Source: Polaribacter sp. NJDZ03 (GTDB taxonomy: Bacteria > Bacteroidota > Bacteroidia > Flavobacteriales > Flavobacteriaceae). Taken from it: a stretch of 64,000 nt of DNA. Made by a program: the position numbers and the translations under genes. The notes beneath the pieces are model-generated. The model searched no databases, had not been told where the DNA came from, and saw only the letters and a list, made by a program, of their open reading frames with translations. Numbering within the stretch: the stretch's first letter is position 1; every line of letters begins with the position of its first letter. Shown here piece after piece: positions 45,042 to 55,223 of the stretch. The DNA lies in NCBI RefSeq assembly GCF_019263805.1, contig NZ_CP079195.1:1653001-1717000 (forward strand). The letters run 5' to 3'.

Positions 45042-46106
45042 TTAAAACTTATATACAATTGCATTTATATTCATTCCAGCACCAACAGAGGCAAAAATAA
45101 CTACATCTCCTTTATTTACTTCCTGATTTTCTATTTTACCTTTTAGAACTAAATCTAAAAGTGTAGGCACAGTTGCAACAGAGCTATTCCCTAATTTAGT
45201 AATACTTAAAGGCATAACCCCTTCTGGAACTTTCTTTTTAAATAATCTAAAGAAACGTTTCATAATTGCTTCATCCATTTTTTCGTTAGCTTGATGAATA
45301 AATATCTTTTTAACGTCATCTATTTCAACACCACTTTTATCTAAAGCAAATTTCATAGCTGCAGGAACATGAACCAAAGCAAATTCATAAATTTTTCTTC
45401 CTAACATTTTTATATATTGTACATCTTGGTCTACTTCTTTATTAAAAGAGCTTCCATAATATAAATAATAAGCTTCGTCTTTTGAAAAAGTTTGAGTTGC
45501 ATGGCTTAAAATACCGGTTCCAGTTTCTTCCGTAGCTTCTAAAATACAAGCTCCGGCTCCATCACTAAAAATCATAGAATCTCGATCGTATTTATCTACT
45601 ACTCTAGATAATGTTTCGGCACCAATTACCAAACATTTTTTAGCCATACCAGCCTTTATAAATGCATGTGCTTGTATGGTTGCTTCTATCCAACCTGGGC
45701 AACCAAAAAGAATATCATAAGCAACACAATTAGGGTTTTCTATACCCAATTTATGTTTTACTCTGGTAGATAAACTTGGTAATAAATCACTCTGACTTCC
45801 ACCTGCTTTTACATCTCCAAAATTATGAGCTATAATTATATAATCTAACTCTTCTTTATCTATATTAGCATCTTCTATAGCTTTTTGAGCCGCAAAGAAA
45901 GCCAAGTCCGAAGAAGTGTATGCTGCTTTAGCATATCTTCTTTCTTCAATACCAGTAATCGCTTTAAACTTTTCTATAATTACATCGTTATCAGAATTAA
46001 AAGGCGAACCATCTTCATTTAAGAAATGTTCGTTTAAAAAATCTTTGTTTTCTTTAGTTATAGAAGGAATAAAAGTACCTGTTCCTGTTATTTTTGATGA
46101 AATCAT
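45042..46106 (-). CDS. 3-oxoacyl-ACP synthase III family protein
   Basis: A 354-residue thiolase-fold condensing enzyme. The catalytic triad is complete: Cys136 in ILFGCPGWIEATIQA, His271 in KIFIHQANEKMDEA and Asn307 in TKLGNSSVATVPTLL. The protein is slightly longer than FabH and has an N-terminal insert (EHFLNEDGSPFNSDND), as in the flavobacterial beta-ketoacyl synthase III paralogues linked to secondary lipids or flexirubin-like pathways. Whether it initiates normal fatty acid synthesis cannot be decided here; no other fab gene is adjacent. Confidence 0.9.
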   Translation of the reverse strand: MISSKITGTGTFIPSITKENKDFLNEHFLNEDGSPFNSDNDVIIEKFKAITGIEERRYAKAAYTSSDLAFFAAQKAIEDANIDKEELDYIIIAHNFGDVKAGGSQSDLLPSLSTRVKHKLGIENPNCVAYDILFGCPGWIEATIQAHAFIKAGMAKKCLVIGAETLSRVVDKYDRDSMIFSDGAGACILEATEETGTGILSHATQTFSKDEAYYLYYGSSFNKEVDQDVQYIKMLGRKIYEFALVHVPAAMKFALDKSGVEIDDVKKIFIHQANEKMDEAIMKRFFRLFKKKVPEGVMPLSITKLGNSSVATVPTLLDLVLKGKIENQEVNKGDVVIFASVGAGMNINAIVYKF

Positions 46107-46254
46107 AATTGATATTAAATATTATTTTACTTAAAAAATATTAGCCCTCTAAAGTACGAATTTCACTATACATAGAATTAAAAAACCGTATAAAAAATGA
46201 TATTCAAAACTACTTTTTAAGGGAATATATAAAAAGAGAAAATTTACGTTTATA

Positions 46255-46635
46255 TTATTTATACACGTCCAGTTTTAACTCCATTACAGTAGCAATAGAC
46301 CTTGCTCTGTTCTTCATATTATGTGCCTTTTCACCATCAAAATTGTCATCAATAGTTTTATAAAAATACGACATCCAGATGGTAAAATGTTCTTTCTTAA
46401 AAGCTACAAAAACGTTTTTATCTACATGTTTTTTCATCACATTATTAGCATACGTATTTGTATCAAAAAGAATGTCGTTCCAAAAGTCTGAAATAACCTC
46501 TAAATGTTCTTCTAAATGGTTTTCCGCTACAATATCTTCAAAAAAAGGAATCATTTTTTTATCTGATAATAATAAGTCGTAAAATTTTGTGATGATAAAT
46601 TTTATATCCTCTCTTGAAGAAATATCTGTTTTCAT
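46255..46635 (-). CDS. Group III truncated hemoglobin
   Basis: A 126-residue heme protein of the 2-on-2 globin fold. Typical pattern: FIITKFYDLLLSDKKMIPFFE at the start, LEEHLEVISDFWNDILF with the heme-contact positions, then KHVDKNVFVAFKKEHFTIWMSYFYKTID, where the His before Phe-Thr is a good candidate for the proximal ligand. Group III globins are found in Bacteroidota and Campylobacter and are linked to oxygen or nitric oxide chemistry. The gene appears to stand alone. Confidence 0.9.
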   Translation of the reverse strand: MKTDISSREDIKFIITKFYDLLLSDKKMIPFFEDIVAENHLEEHLEVISDFWNDILFDTNTYANNVMKKHVDKNVFVAFKKEHFTIWMSYFYKTIDDNFDGEKAHNMKNRARSIATVMELKLDVYK

Positions 46636-46747
46636 ATTTTAATTTTTAGAACACCTAAAAGATTCTTTAAATAGTACATGTGTTTACAAGGTTGCTGTTT
46701 GCTTGCGTTAGAGATTAAAATGACATCCTTTTTACTTTTTTAAGCAG

Positions 46748-46830
46748 ACATTATTACGAGGATCGAAGTAATATCTTCTTAATTATGAGATTGCCACAGT
46801 TTACAAAAAAGTAAACTTCGCAATGACAGT
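46748..46830. repeat. Dispersed palindromic intergenic repeat
   Basis: The segment reads ACATTATTACGAGGATCGAA..AATATCTT then GAGATTGCCAC..TTCGCAATGAC, i.e. degenerate inverted copies of a repeat whose usual form is GTCATTGCGAGGAACGAAGC. From memory this family is scattered between genes in many Bacteroidota and other bacteria. It occupies most of the gap between the cdd and hemoglobin genes and has diverged. Confidence 0.6.
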
Positions 46831-46843
46831 TGTTATAAAAAGA

Positions 46844-47326
46844 TTATAAATACTTGCTATCAAAAGAAAAAGGCAATAATGAAAGTAGCGATTCTGTAAC
46901 AACCACCTCACCTACTTCTCCCATAAAAAGGACTTGAAATGGTGATTTTTGATTGATTTCGTATTCAGACAAAGTTTGCCTACAGGCACCACAAGGCCCA
47001 ATTGGTTTGTTTACGTTGGTTATTGTAGAACTTGCTGTAATTGCTAGTTTTATAATTTTCATGTCTGGATATGTAGAACCCGCTTTCCAAATAGCAACTC
47101 TTTCTGCACACATACCAGAAGGGTATGCAGCACTTTCTTGGTTGTTTCCTAAAACTATTTCTCCATTATCTAACAACAAGGCAGCACCTACATGAAACTT
47201 AGAATACGGAGCATAGGCTTTTTTTCTAGCTTCTATTGCTTTTTGCATTAAATTTTGGTCTTCTACAGAAAGTTCTAAAATATCTTTATAGATTGTTGCG
47301 GATGTTGAAACTTCAATTTTTTTCAT
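46844..47326 (-). CDS. cdd: Cytidine deaminase
   Basis: A 160-residue zinc enzyme that deaminates cytidine and deoxycytidine in pyrimidine salvage. The zinc and catalytic motifs are both present: MCAERVAIWKAG (Cys-Ala-Glu) and GPCGACRQTLSEY (PCxxC). The substrate segment YSKFHVGAALLLDNGEIVLG and the NQESAAYPSG block are standard. Length fits the homotetrameric short form with a small N-terminal extension. It lies downstream of porV on the same strand, but a terminator separates them. Confidence 0.97.
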   Translation of the reverse strand: MKKIEVSTSATIYKDILELSVEDQNLMQKAIEARKKAYAPYSKFHVGAALLLDNGEIVLGNNQESAAYPSGMCAERVAIWKAGSTYPDMKIIKLAITASSTITNVNKPIGPCGACRQTLSEYEINQKSPFQVLFMGEVGEVVVTESLLSLLPFSFDSKYL

Positions 47327-47341
47327 AAAAATCTGTTCGTC

Positions 47342-47370
47342 AAAAAAAGCAGCCTTATTTGACTGCTTTT
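47342..47370 (-). terminator. Terminator of the porU-porV operon
   Basis: On the minus strand AAAAGCAG pairs with CTGCTTTT around a 10-nt loop and runs into further T. It lies 37 bp past the porV stop and just upstream of cdd. Confidence 0.6.
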
Positions 47371-47406
47371 AAATATTGTTATAAAATTACTAAAAATAAA
47401 TGACTT

Positions 47407-48567
47407 TTAATAATCATCAAAAACTTCTCCTAAATCAAATGATAATGAAAAACGTAAAGAGTTTTCTAATGGATTACTTACATCTGAAGAATTCATTAAA
47501 TATGACAAATCTATATTTAAAGCATTGGTTTTAAAACCACCACCTAGCGTAAAATATTGTCTTCCTCCAATTGTATCACTTTCATGAAAATAACCACCTC
47601 TTAAAGCAAAAGCATTGTTGTATAAATACTCTGCTCCTAACGCATAGGTAAATTCTTTAATTTCACTACTAAATCCTCCTGGAGCATCTCCAAAAGATTG
47701 AAAAATACCACTTACCCAACCAACGTTGTCATCTTTACCATCAGTAATATTACCGTCCGTATCTCTAATTGGTGGAGTTGGTACTAATAATTTTGTAAAT
47801 TCTACTGTGGTAGAAATGGTATTGTAATCGTCTAAAATAAAATCGAAACCACCACCTAATTTTAAATTTGTTGGTATAAAGTCTTCTTCACCCGTACCTG
47901 GAGCATAAGAAACCTTTGGACCAATATTAGCAATATTGAACCCTAATCTGTAACGTCCATTAAAGTTACCGTAGTTTTCTTCGAACGATTGATAATATCC
48001 AGAAACATCTACAGCAAAAGAATTAATTGGTTGTAAAGTACTATTTGTACCATTAAAAGTTAAGTTAGATCTCACATATTTTAAACCAACTCCCATAGAA
48101 AACGTTTCGCTTAATTTTAAAGAATACGCCCCTGTTAAGGCTAATTCATTTGGGTTTATTGTTCCATTATCACTACCATCATTATTTGTTAAATCTATTT
48201 GCCCTAAAGAAAAATATTTTAAATCTGCTCCCCATGCTGCTCTATCACTAAAACGATTCATATAAGAAGCACTTCCTGTAAAAATATCGTCTGTTAATTG
48301 ACGTAGCCATGGTGAGTACGTTATAGCAGCCTTAATTTGTCTATTACTAAATGCCATTTTTGCAGCATTATGAAAAAGAGAAAATGCATCTGCAGAAGTG
48401 GCTACACCAGCATCTCCCATACCTGCTGCTCTTGCATCTGGCACTATTAAAAGAAATGGCATTGCAGTAGTAATTCCTCCAATATCGTCTGTATTAATTG
48501 TTGATTGTGCAGACACTTTAACACTTGCAAATACGCATAGTATAAAATAGATTCCTAATTTCTTCAT
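47407..48567 (-). CDS. porV: Type IX secretion outer-membrane shuttle protein PorV
   Basis: A 386-residue outer-membrane beta-barrel protein of the FadL-like PorV/LptO family. A Sec signal peptide ends near VSAQS (about residue 21). The conserved N-terminal segment TTAMPFLLIVPDARAAGMGDAGVATSADAFSLFHNAAKMAF is diagnostic of PorV. The C-terminus is an alternating beta-strand region ending in an aromatic residue. PorV carries cargo from the SprA translocon to the PorU sortase. It lies 42 bp after porU, the usual flavobacterial order. Confidence 0.95.
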   Translation of the reverse strand: MKKLGIYFILCVFASVKVSAQSTINTDDIGGITTAMPFLLIVPDARAAGMGDAGVATSADAFSLFHNAAKMAFSNRQIKAAITYSPWLRQLTDDIFTGSASYMNRFSDRAAWGADLKYFSLGQIDLTNNDGSDNGTINPNELALTGAYSLKLSETFSMGVGLKYVRSNLTFNGTNSTLQPINSFAVDVSGYYQSFEENYGNFNGRYRLGFNIANIGPKVSYAPGTGEEDFIPTNLKLGGGFDFILDDYNTISTTVEFTKLLVPTPPIRDTDGNITDGKDDNVGWVSGIFQSFGDAPGGFSSEIKEFTYALGAEYLYNNAFALRGGYFHESDTIGGRQYFTLGGGFKTNALNIDLSYLMNSSDVSNPLENSLRFSLSFDLGEVFDDY

Positions 48568-48609
48568 TTGAGTTTTTATTCTTATTTTAATTTGACAAAT
48601 ATCTAATTT

Positions 48610-51600
48610 TTATTGAAGTATTACTAATTTTTCATACTTCTCTGAAACAAGACCGCTTGCTGTTGCTTTTACTCTTAATTTATAAACATACACTCCTTTT
48701 CCTATTTTGTTACCAAAATCGTCTAAGCCATTCCAAGATATACTTCTTACCAGAGTTTCTGCATTGGGTATATTTTGATTGATGGTTTTTACTAATTTAC
48801 CAGAAACCGTAAAAATTTGCACCTGTACCTCTAAATTCTCGTTTGGTTTGTTATGGTTAAACCAAAACTCTGTATAATTTACAAAAGGGTTCGGATAGTT
48901 TAAAACATTTTCTAAATTTAATACAGCATCACTAACTACCACAAAGTTCAACGTTAATTCAGATGAATTATTATACGTATCCCAAGCTTTTATTTTTAAA
49001 GTATGTGGGCCAACTTCTAAATCTCTTAATTTATAAGTAACTTTTCCTTTTGTAAAATCGTTTAATTCTGTTTCATAAAAGTCATTTAATATAATTGGGT
49101 TGGTATTATCGCCATCTAGAACCCCTATAATATCATGATCTACCGCAGTAATAGAAGTATTAATTCCGCTTAAATCAGATAAAACAGCTATTAAATTTGG
49201 TGATGCATTTGTGTTTCCTCCATCAATAAAAGACTCATCATTCATATAGAGTTTTATTTCTGGTCCAACCGTATCATCTGCAGCATTTTCATCAATTCCA
49301 CCAACAATAATATCTATATTATAACCAGCTCTATCAATATTATGAATAGAATCACTTGCATAAAAACTTAATTTCCCTTTTCCTTCTGCAAATTTTATGT
49401 CTTTTGGTACAATAAAACCAAACTCAAACTCACCATTGGTTACTGTAGATTTTCCTCTAAATATTTTACTATCTTGAGTATCAAAAGTCATTGTTATTCC
49501 AAAATTATCATTATCTAAAGTAGTTTTATCAATTATTTTATCAAAAACTGTGGTAGATAAGGTTCCGTTAAAACCAGAGAACAACACGTTAGCATCATTT
49601 AAAACTTCACCTTTAAAACTAACTTTAGTCAAACCTTTTAAAAGCCAATCATCGGTACTACTAACTATAGTGTCATTTATTTTCATTTGAGTAACACGTA
49701 CATTAGGCTTGGGTATTGCTAATTTCATGGCTGGATCTCCAAAATGGAAAATAAAGAATTTTTGAGCGCTAGAGCTAGAAAAACTATTCTTTGTTTCCAT
49801 TAAAGATTGTGAAATTGATAAGTCTTCATCCTTAAACTCAAGTAAAACCCGAATTAATTCTTCATTAAACTTTTGCCCTGTTGATATATAAACCTCTCTT
49901 GTAGTGGTAATCATACTTGCAGCTCCTCCATTTGTATTTAATAAAGTAAGTTCTCCTGCGGTAATTCTATTTGGATTATCAAATCTAGAAAAATCGCAAG
50001 TAACCGTTATCAAAAGTGGCAAAGTATTGGGATTATTAAAATCCTGAACTTCAGCTTTTGTCAATATTTTTTCTGACGCAAACCCATCTTCACCTCCATG
50101 CCCAAAATAATCAAATATTAAGGTTCCTTTTTCTATAGCATTGATTATAGCTCCATTAACTTCTGGATAACGTTCACCTCCAGAAGAATTTTCTTGTACA
50201 TAGTTATTTAAATAGATTTTACTAATATTAAAAATTGGTTTATTAACTTTAATTTCATCAGCAATAGACTCTACTCCTTGTTGTAAAACTTCCTCTCCAC
50301 TTTCATCTATATCGTCTGCCAACATGGTTATTGTATTTCGCCAGTCTCCTAAAGAGCTTTTATCATAATATGACAAAATTTTATTTACCACATCTTTGGC
50401 TTGCGTTAAACTAGAGACCGGGATTCTACTAGAAGCAACATCTATTTGATCACTAGTATTCATGCCTCCATCAGAATTACCTAACATTACATAAAAGTCA
50501 TCTGTAACCCAAGAAGTCGCTAAATTAAAACTGTCGAAAGACAATTTTACAGGTACAATATTATTATTTCCTGTAATTCTATCTTTATAATCATAAGAAG
50601 CATCTCCAAAAAAGCACACATACTTTAGTTTAGTTTCTTCGGATGAATTTGTCAAATAAAGATGTCTTAGAAAATCTCTAATTCCGGTAATATCTTTTGA
50701 TCCAGAAGAGAACTCATTATAGATGTCTTCTAAAATAATTACTTTGGTAGTGAGTCCAGAATTTTCTTGATGGTAATCTGCCAATCTTTGGGCTTCACTA
50801 GAAAGTGCCTTATTTGTAATTACAACATAATTAAGGTCTTTTAAAGCATGTAGATTTTGGTTTGCAACGCGTCTGTTTTGTAGTGCTTTTGGCGTGTAAT
50901 AATCATTGTCATTCAAAACTATATATTCCTCTAACGTACCTCCATTAGCAATAAAAGTAAAATTATTGTCTGTACTATTATTTTGAACTGTTTTAGGCGC
51001 CACATGATCTGACACATCCCAAACTTGAAAAATAGCTGAATTATTCTCAATTCGGTACGCTACAGTACCTGTGGAATTTGCTTGCTCAAAACTTCTAAAA
51101 GAAAATTGATTTGACGCTGCAATTAATTCTTTTTTACCTACAATTTCAATATAATCTAAAAATGCTGTAGCAGATGGGTTTCCGTTATTATTATAAGTAA
51201 TAGAAACATCTAAAACATCTGCTGAGTTTACAATACTCACTGTTCTTTGAGAAGTTTTTGCTTTATCTGTAGTATTTGCAGATGAAAAATTAAGATTATA
51301 AAGGTCTTCTCCATTCACTTTCACTGCCATAGAAGAAGGAGAGATAGACGTAGAAACAGCTCTAACCCCAACAGAAATAGGCGCTCCAGCAACCGCATTA
51401 TTAAATGGTATTTTAAAATTCTGTGTATTTTCTATATTAAAATCGGTATTAAAAAACCATTGAGTACCTGCAGCAATTAAGTTTCTTTCTTCCTTTTCAT
51501 AAAAAGTATAATCATCAAAAAAGGTAATTTGTTTGCTAGCAGTGGTTGTTATTGGTGTCTTTTCTTGAATCCGTTTTCCATCATTGTTAGACACAGTAAT

Positions 51601-52020
51601 AAAGTAATATGCAACATCCGAATAAATATTTTGCCTATGTGTTGCAGAACTACTTGCCGCATTTACATCCCAATCATGTGGTCCTTGCGCATAAAAAAGG
51701 ATAAAATCGTTCGCATCAAAAGAACCATCATCTTCCCCTTCTATGTATATGGCATTTTCTTGTAAATCTGTAAATCTAACATCAGAATTTAAAACCGGTA
51801 ACATGGCGCCACCATTTCCATAAATGCTTATTTTCTTAGGGTTTAAACCGTTTGTAGAGATTCCTATTTGTTGTAATAAGCTTCTATCTATTTTAAAAAC
51901 ACCGGTAGTATCCACAGAAAACTGAAACCAATCTCCTGTAGAAAGCACAGAATTAGTGGTCTGAGCAGAAATTACTTGCACTAAAAAAATAAAAAAAAGG
52001 GGTAAATATTGTTTTCTCAT
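48610..52020 (-). CDS. porU: Type IX secretion system sortase PorU
   Basis: From the ATG at 52020 the product has 1136 residues (the upstream TTG at 52041 lies before the signal peptide). The signal peptide is followed by a long N-terminal domain, then a gingipain-like C25 peptidase core with His641 (FGHGGEDGF) and Cys675 (LLITVTCDFSRF) as catalytic dyad, then Ig-like domains. The C-terminus (LNYPNPFVNYTEFWF..GNKIGKGVYVYKLRV) is a FlgD/T9SS type A sorting-like domain. PorU removes the sorting domain of secreted proteins and attaches them to lipopolysaccharide. It is the first gene of the porU-porV operon and diverges from gldJ. Confidence 0.95.
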   Translation of the reverse strand: MRKQYLPLFFIFLVQVISAQTTNSVLSTGDWFQFSVDTTGVFKIDRSLLQQIGISTNGLNPKKISIYGNGGAMLPVLNSDVRFTDLQENAIYIEGEDDGSFDANDFILFYAQGPHDWDVNAASSSATHRQNIYSDVAYYFITVSNNDGKRIQEKTPITTTASKQITFFDDYTFYEKEERNLIAAGTQWFFNTDFNIENTQNFKIPFNNAVAGAPISVGVRAVSTSISPSSMAVKVNGEDLYNLNFSSANTTDKAKTSQRTVSIVNSADVLDVSITYNNNGNPSATAFLDYIEIVGKKELIAASNQFSFRSFEQANSTGTVAYRIENNSAIFQVWDVSDHVAPKTVQNNSTDNNFTFIANGGTLEEYIVLNDNDYYTPKALQNRRVANQNLHALKDLNYVVITNKALSSEAQRLADYHQENSGLTTKVIILEDIYNEFSSGSKDITGIRDFLRHLYLTNSSEETKLKYVCFFGDASYDYKDRITGNNNIVPVKLSFDSFNLATSWVTDDFYVMLGNSDGGMNTSDQIDVASSRIPVSSLTQAKDVVNKILSYYDKSSLGDWRNTITMLADDIDESGEEVLQQGVESIADEIKVNKPIFNISKIYLNNYVQENSSGGERYPEVNGAIINAIEKGTLIFDYFGHGGEDGFASEKILTKAEVQDFNNPNTLPLLITVTCDFSRFDNPNRITAGELTLLNTNGGAASMITTTREVYISTGQKFNEELIRVLLEFKDEDLSISQSLMETKNSFSSSSAQKFFIFHFGDPAMKLAIPKPNVRVTQMKINDTIVSSTDDWLLKGLTKVSFKGEVLNDANVLFSGFNGTLSTTVFDKIIDKTTLDNDNFGITMTFDTQDSKIFRGKSTVTNGEFEFGFIVPKDIKFAEGKGKLSFYASDSIHNIDRAGYNIDIIVGGIDENAADDTVGPEIKLYMNDESFIDGGNTNASPNLIAVLSDLSGINTSITAVDHDIIGVLDGDNTNPIILNDFYETELNDFTKGKVTYKLRDLEVGPHTLKIKAWDTYNNSSELTLNFVVVSDAVLNLENVLNYPNPFVNYTEFWFNHNKPNENLEVQVQIFTVSGKLVKTINQNIPNAETLVRSISWNGLDDFGNKIGKGVYVYKLRVKATASGLVSEKYEKLVILQ

Positions 52021-52222
52021 AATAGTATTCAAATAACGCAAATAATTTATAGATATTTTAAGTCTTACAAAGATAAATTATACTAAATTTAAAAAGCAAT
52101 CGTTTAATTAATTGTAGGAAGAAAAATGCAGCGTTAAATTTTCTCTTTTACTTGTATGAATGTAGAATTATTGTAAATTGCATCGCTATAATAAAAACCT
52201 TAAACTAATTTTTAATTAGGAA

Positions 52223-53896
52223 ATGAGAAACGTATTAAAAATATCTTTAGTTGTACTATCAGCCTTAACCTTGGCTAGTTGCAGTAAATCAACTTCAGGA
52301 AAATCGACACTTACAGGATTGCCTTTTAACAATGCTAAGTATGGTAACTATATAAGAGGAAATGAAACTGCCGGACAAGAAATTCCTTTAGGAATGGTTG
52401 CCATTGAAGGTGGTTCATTTACAATGGGGCAAGTACAAGATGACGTTATGTTTGATTGGAATACAACTCCTAAAAAAATGCACATCCGTTCTTTTTATAT
52501 GGATGAGACCGAAGTTACCAATTCTGAGTACTTTTTATATGTACAGAATACAAAAGATGTTTTTCCTCCTTCAGAAGAAAAATACAAACATATTTATAAC
52601 TCTGTTTTACCAGATACTTTAGTTTGGAGAAAGAGTTTAGGTAATACAGATATTTTATCTGAAAATTACTTAAGACACCCAGCATATTCAGATTATCCGG
52701 TAGTTGGTGTTAGTTGGTTACAAGCTAACCAATACTGTAAATGGCGTACCAATGCTGTTAATTTAAAAAAGTTAATAGATAAAGGATATGTTAAAAATAT
52801 TTTTGAAAACGATAGTATTAGAAACTTTTTTGATACTGATGTTTTCTTAGCTGATTCTGATAATCTTTTTGATGGAGATTCTACCATCTACAGAAGAGGT
52901 ATTAGAACTGGTGGTTCTGCTAAAGGAGGTAGAGATGCTTTTCAGGGTAGAAAAATTACACAAGCAGATGGTGTTTTAAGTCAGAAATACAGATTGCCTA
53001 CAGAAGCAGAATGGGAATTTGCTGCTAAAGCCAATATTGAAAATAGAGAATATAACAATATTAGAGGTAGAAAAAAATATGCTTGGGATGGTAAATATTC
53101 TAGAGAAACAAGCAAAAGACATAGAGGAGACCAAATGGCTAACTTTAAACAAGGAAAAGGTAACTATAGTGGTTTGTCTGGTTGGAGTTCAGATGGATCA
53201 GACATTCCTATTAAAGTAAAATCATATCCACCAAATGCATTCGGATTGTATGATATGTCTGGAAACGTTGCAGAATGGGTAGCTGATGTTTACAGACCTA
53301 TTATAGACAGTGAAGCAAATGATTTTAATTATTTTAGAGGTAATATTTTCACCAAAAAGATGATTGATAAAGATGGTAAAGTTGTTATTGTGAATAGCAA
53401 TAGTAACGCAGAAGTAGAATATGACACTTTGCCAAACGGTATTATCACTCCAAAACAATTACCAGGAACTATTAAGTACATTCCAATTACGAAAAACGAT
53501 GCTACCTTAAGAAGAAACTTTTCTGTTTCAGACAATACAGATATAGGTGATGGCGACTTAAACTCTTCTAGGTTCTACGAAGATGAACAAGACCAGTTTG
53601 GTTCTAAACCAAGTATGTACAACTCTCCTAAAAACCCAACGAAGGAAATAGATCCAGAAACGGGTAGAGAGATTTCAGTAAATGACGATCAAAAAAGAAC
53701 TACTTTAATTAGTAACAGAACAAGAGTATACAAAGGTGGTGCTTGGTCTGATAGAGAATATTGGTTAGATCCAGCTCAAAGAAGATACTTGCCAGAATAT
53801 ATGGCAACAAACTTTATTGGTTTTAGATGTGTTACAGACAAAGTAGGTCCTATGTCTTCATCTAAGAATAAGAAAGCAAGAAACTCAGCGAGATAA
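52223..53896 (+). CDS. gldJ: Gliding motility lipoprotein GldJ
   Basis: A 557-residue lipoprotein essential for gliding and type IX secretion in Flavobacterium. The signal peptide ends with the lipobox LTLASCSKS (Cys20). The body has the SUMF1/FGE fold (MVAIEGGSFTMGQVQDD, TEVTNSEYFLYVQ, YRLPTEAEWEFAA, AFGLYDMSGNVAEWVADV, KGGAWSDREYW), but lacks the FGE cysteine pair, so it is structural rather than catalytic. A long insertion at about 385-470 is typical of GldJ. It diverges from porU across 202 bp and is followed by a strong terminator and murF. Confidence 0.96.
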   Translation: MRNVLKISLVVLSALTLASCSKSTSGKSTLTGLPFNNAKYGNYIRGNETAGQEIPLGMVAIEGGSFTMGQVQDDVMFDWNTTPKKMHIRSFYMDETEVTNSEYFLYVQNTKDVFPPSEEKYKHIYNSVLPDTLVWRKSLGNTDILSENYLRHPAYSDYPVVGVSWLQANQYCKWRTNAVNLKKLIDKGYVKNIFENDSIRNFFDTDVFLADSDNLFDGDSTIYRRGIRTGGSAKGGRDAFQGRKITQADGVLSQKYRLPTEAEWEFAAKANIENREYNNIRGRKKYAWDGKYSRETSKRHRGDQMANFKQGKGNYSGLSGWSSDGSDIPIKVKSYPPNAFGLYDMSGNVAEWVADVYRPIIDSEANDFNYFRGNIFTKKMIDKDGKVVIVNSNSNAEVEYDTLPNGIITPKQLPGTIKYIPITKNDATLRRNFSVSDNTDIGDGDLNSSRFYEDEQDQFGSKPSMYNSPKNPTKEIDPETGREISVNDDQKRTTLISNRTRVYKGGAWSDREYWLDPAQRRYLPEYMATNFIGFRCVTDKVGPMSSSKNKKARNSAR

Positions 53897-53918
53897 TACA
53901 CTATTTATTAAAGAACAC

Positions 53919-53952
53919 AACCTCACTGTATGTATTACAGTGAGGTTTTTTT
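53919..53952 (+). terminator. Terminator after gldJ
   Basis: AACCTCACTGTA and its exact inverse pair around a TGTAT loop and are followed by a T run. It is 22 bp after the gldJ stop and ends 12 bp before the murF ATG, so murF transcription must start within or before this hairpin or rely on read-through. Confidence 0.9.
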
Positions 53953-53963
53953 ATTTATAAAAA

Positions 53964-55223
53964 ATGAAATTCGAAGACATTTACCAATTATATACCAAAC
54001 ATTTTCTTGTAGATACAGACACGAGAACTATTAGAAAAAACACTATTTTCTTCGCCCTAAAAGGCGATAATTTTAATGGAAATGCATTTGCTGCAGAAGC
54101 ACTAAAGCAAGGTGCATCTTATGCCATTGTAGATGAAGAAAAATACAAGAACAACAACTCTCATATTATTTTGGTTGATGATGTTTTAGAAACACTACAA
54201 GAATTAGCAAAATACCATAGAAAGATTTTAAATATTCCTATTATTGGTCTAACGGGAAGTAACGGTAAAACCACCACAAAGGAACTTATAAATGCTGTTT
54301 TATCTACAAAATATAAAACAACTGCAACCAAAGGAAATTTAAACAATCATATTGGCGTGCCACTTACCCTACTTTCTATGACTCCTAATACTGAAATAGG
54401 CATTGTAGAAATGGGTGCAAATCATAAAAAAGAGATTGCTTTTTTGTGTACAATTTGTAATCCAGATTTTGGTTACATCACCAATTTTGGTAAAGCACAT
54501 TTGGAAGGTTTTGGAGGAATTGAAGGTGTTATAGCTGCAAAAAGTGAATTATATAACTATTTAAAAGAGCATCATAAATCGGCCTTTATAAATCCACAAG
54601 ATTCATTACAAGTTGAAAAAACGAATACTATAGAATCCATTCCGTTTATAGAAAACTTGCAATTTATGGAGGTAAATCCGTTTGTAAAATTAGCTCTAAA
54701 TACCAGCACTATACAGAGTAATCTTATTGGGAAATATAATTACACTAACATCGCTGTTGCTTGCACCATTGGGCATCATTTTAAGGTTTCTAACAAAGAA
54801 ATAAAAGCCGGCATAGAAAACTATATTCCAGAAAATAATCGTTCGCAAATCATTAAAAAAACAGCGAATACCATTATTTTAGATGCGTATAATGCAAACC
54901 CTACGAGTATGAAAGCTGCTTTAGAAAATTTTGAAGAAATTAAAGCTAAAAGTAAAACCGTTATTTTAGGCGATATGTTTGAGTTAGGCAAAACAAGCTT
55001 AGAAGAACATCAAAATATTGCAGACTTTGTAGAAAATCTTCACTTTGACCATTGCTTTTTCGTTGGAGAAAATTTTTATCAAACTAAAACAAAGAACTCT
55101 TTATTTAAAACGTTTGAAGACTTGTTGAACCATCTAACAAACAATCCTCTTAAAGATCAATCAATACTGATTAAAGGTTCAAGAGGAATGCGTTTAGAAA
55201 GACTATTGGATAGTATTCGTTAA
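53964..55223 (+). CDS. murF: UDP-MurNAc-tripeptide--D-Ala-D-Ala ligase
   Basis: A 419-residue cytoplasmic ligase that adds D-Ala-D-Ala to the peptidoglycan precursor. The ATP-binding motif GLTGSNGKTTTKEL is at about 92-105, followed by TKGNLNNHIGVPLTLL, the EMGANHKKEI block with the carbamylated-Lys region, and YNANPTSMKAAL near the C-terminal domain. The length is slightly short for MurF, as in other Bacteroidota. It follows gldJ, a conserved flavobacterial order. The 222 bp after it contain no feature. Confidence 0.95.
   Translation: MKFEDIYQLYTKHFLVDTDTRTIRKNTIFFALKGDNFNGNAFAAEALKQGASYAIVDEEKYKNNNSHIILVDDVLETLQELAKYHRKILNIPIIGLTGSNGKTTTKELINAVLSTKYKTTATKGNLNNHIGVPLTLLSMTPNTEIGIVEMGANHKKEIAFLCTICNPDFGYITNFGKAHLEGFGGIEGVIAAKSELYNYLKEHHKSAFINPQDSLQVEKTNTIESIPFIENLQFMEVNPFVKLALNTSTIQSNLIGKYNYTNIAVACTIGHHFKVSNKEIKAGIENYIPENNRSQIIKKTANTIILDAYNANPTSMKAALENFEEIKAKSKTVILGDMFELGKTSLEEHQNIADFVENLHFDHCFFVGENFYQTKTKNSLFKTFEDLLNHLTNNPLKDQSILIKGSRGMRLERLLDSIR

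Noticed and set aside
53222..53535. Antisense open frames over gldJ
   Set aside because: Shadows of a well-identified gene; their composition (Ile, Phe, Cys rich) is typical of complementary-strand reading in AT-rich DNA.
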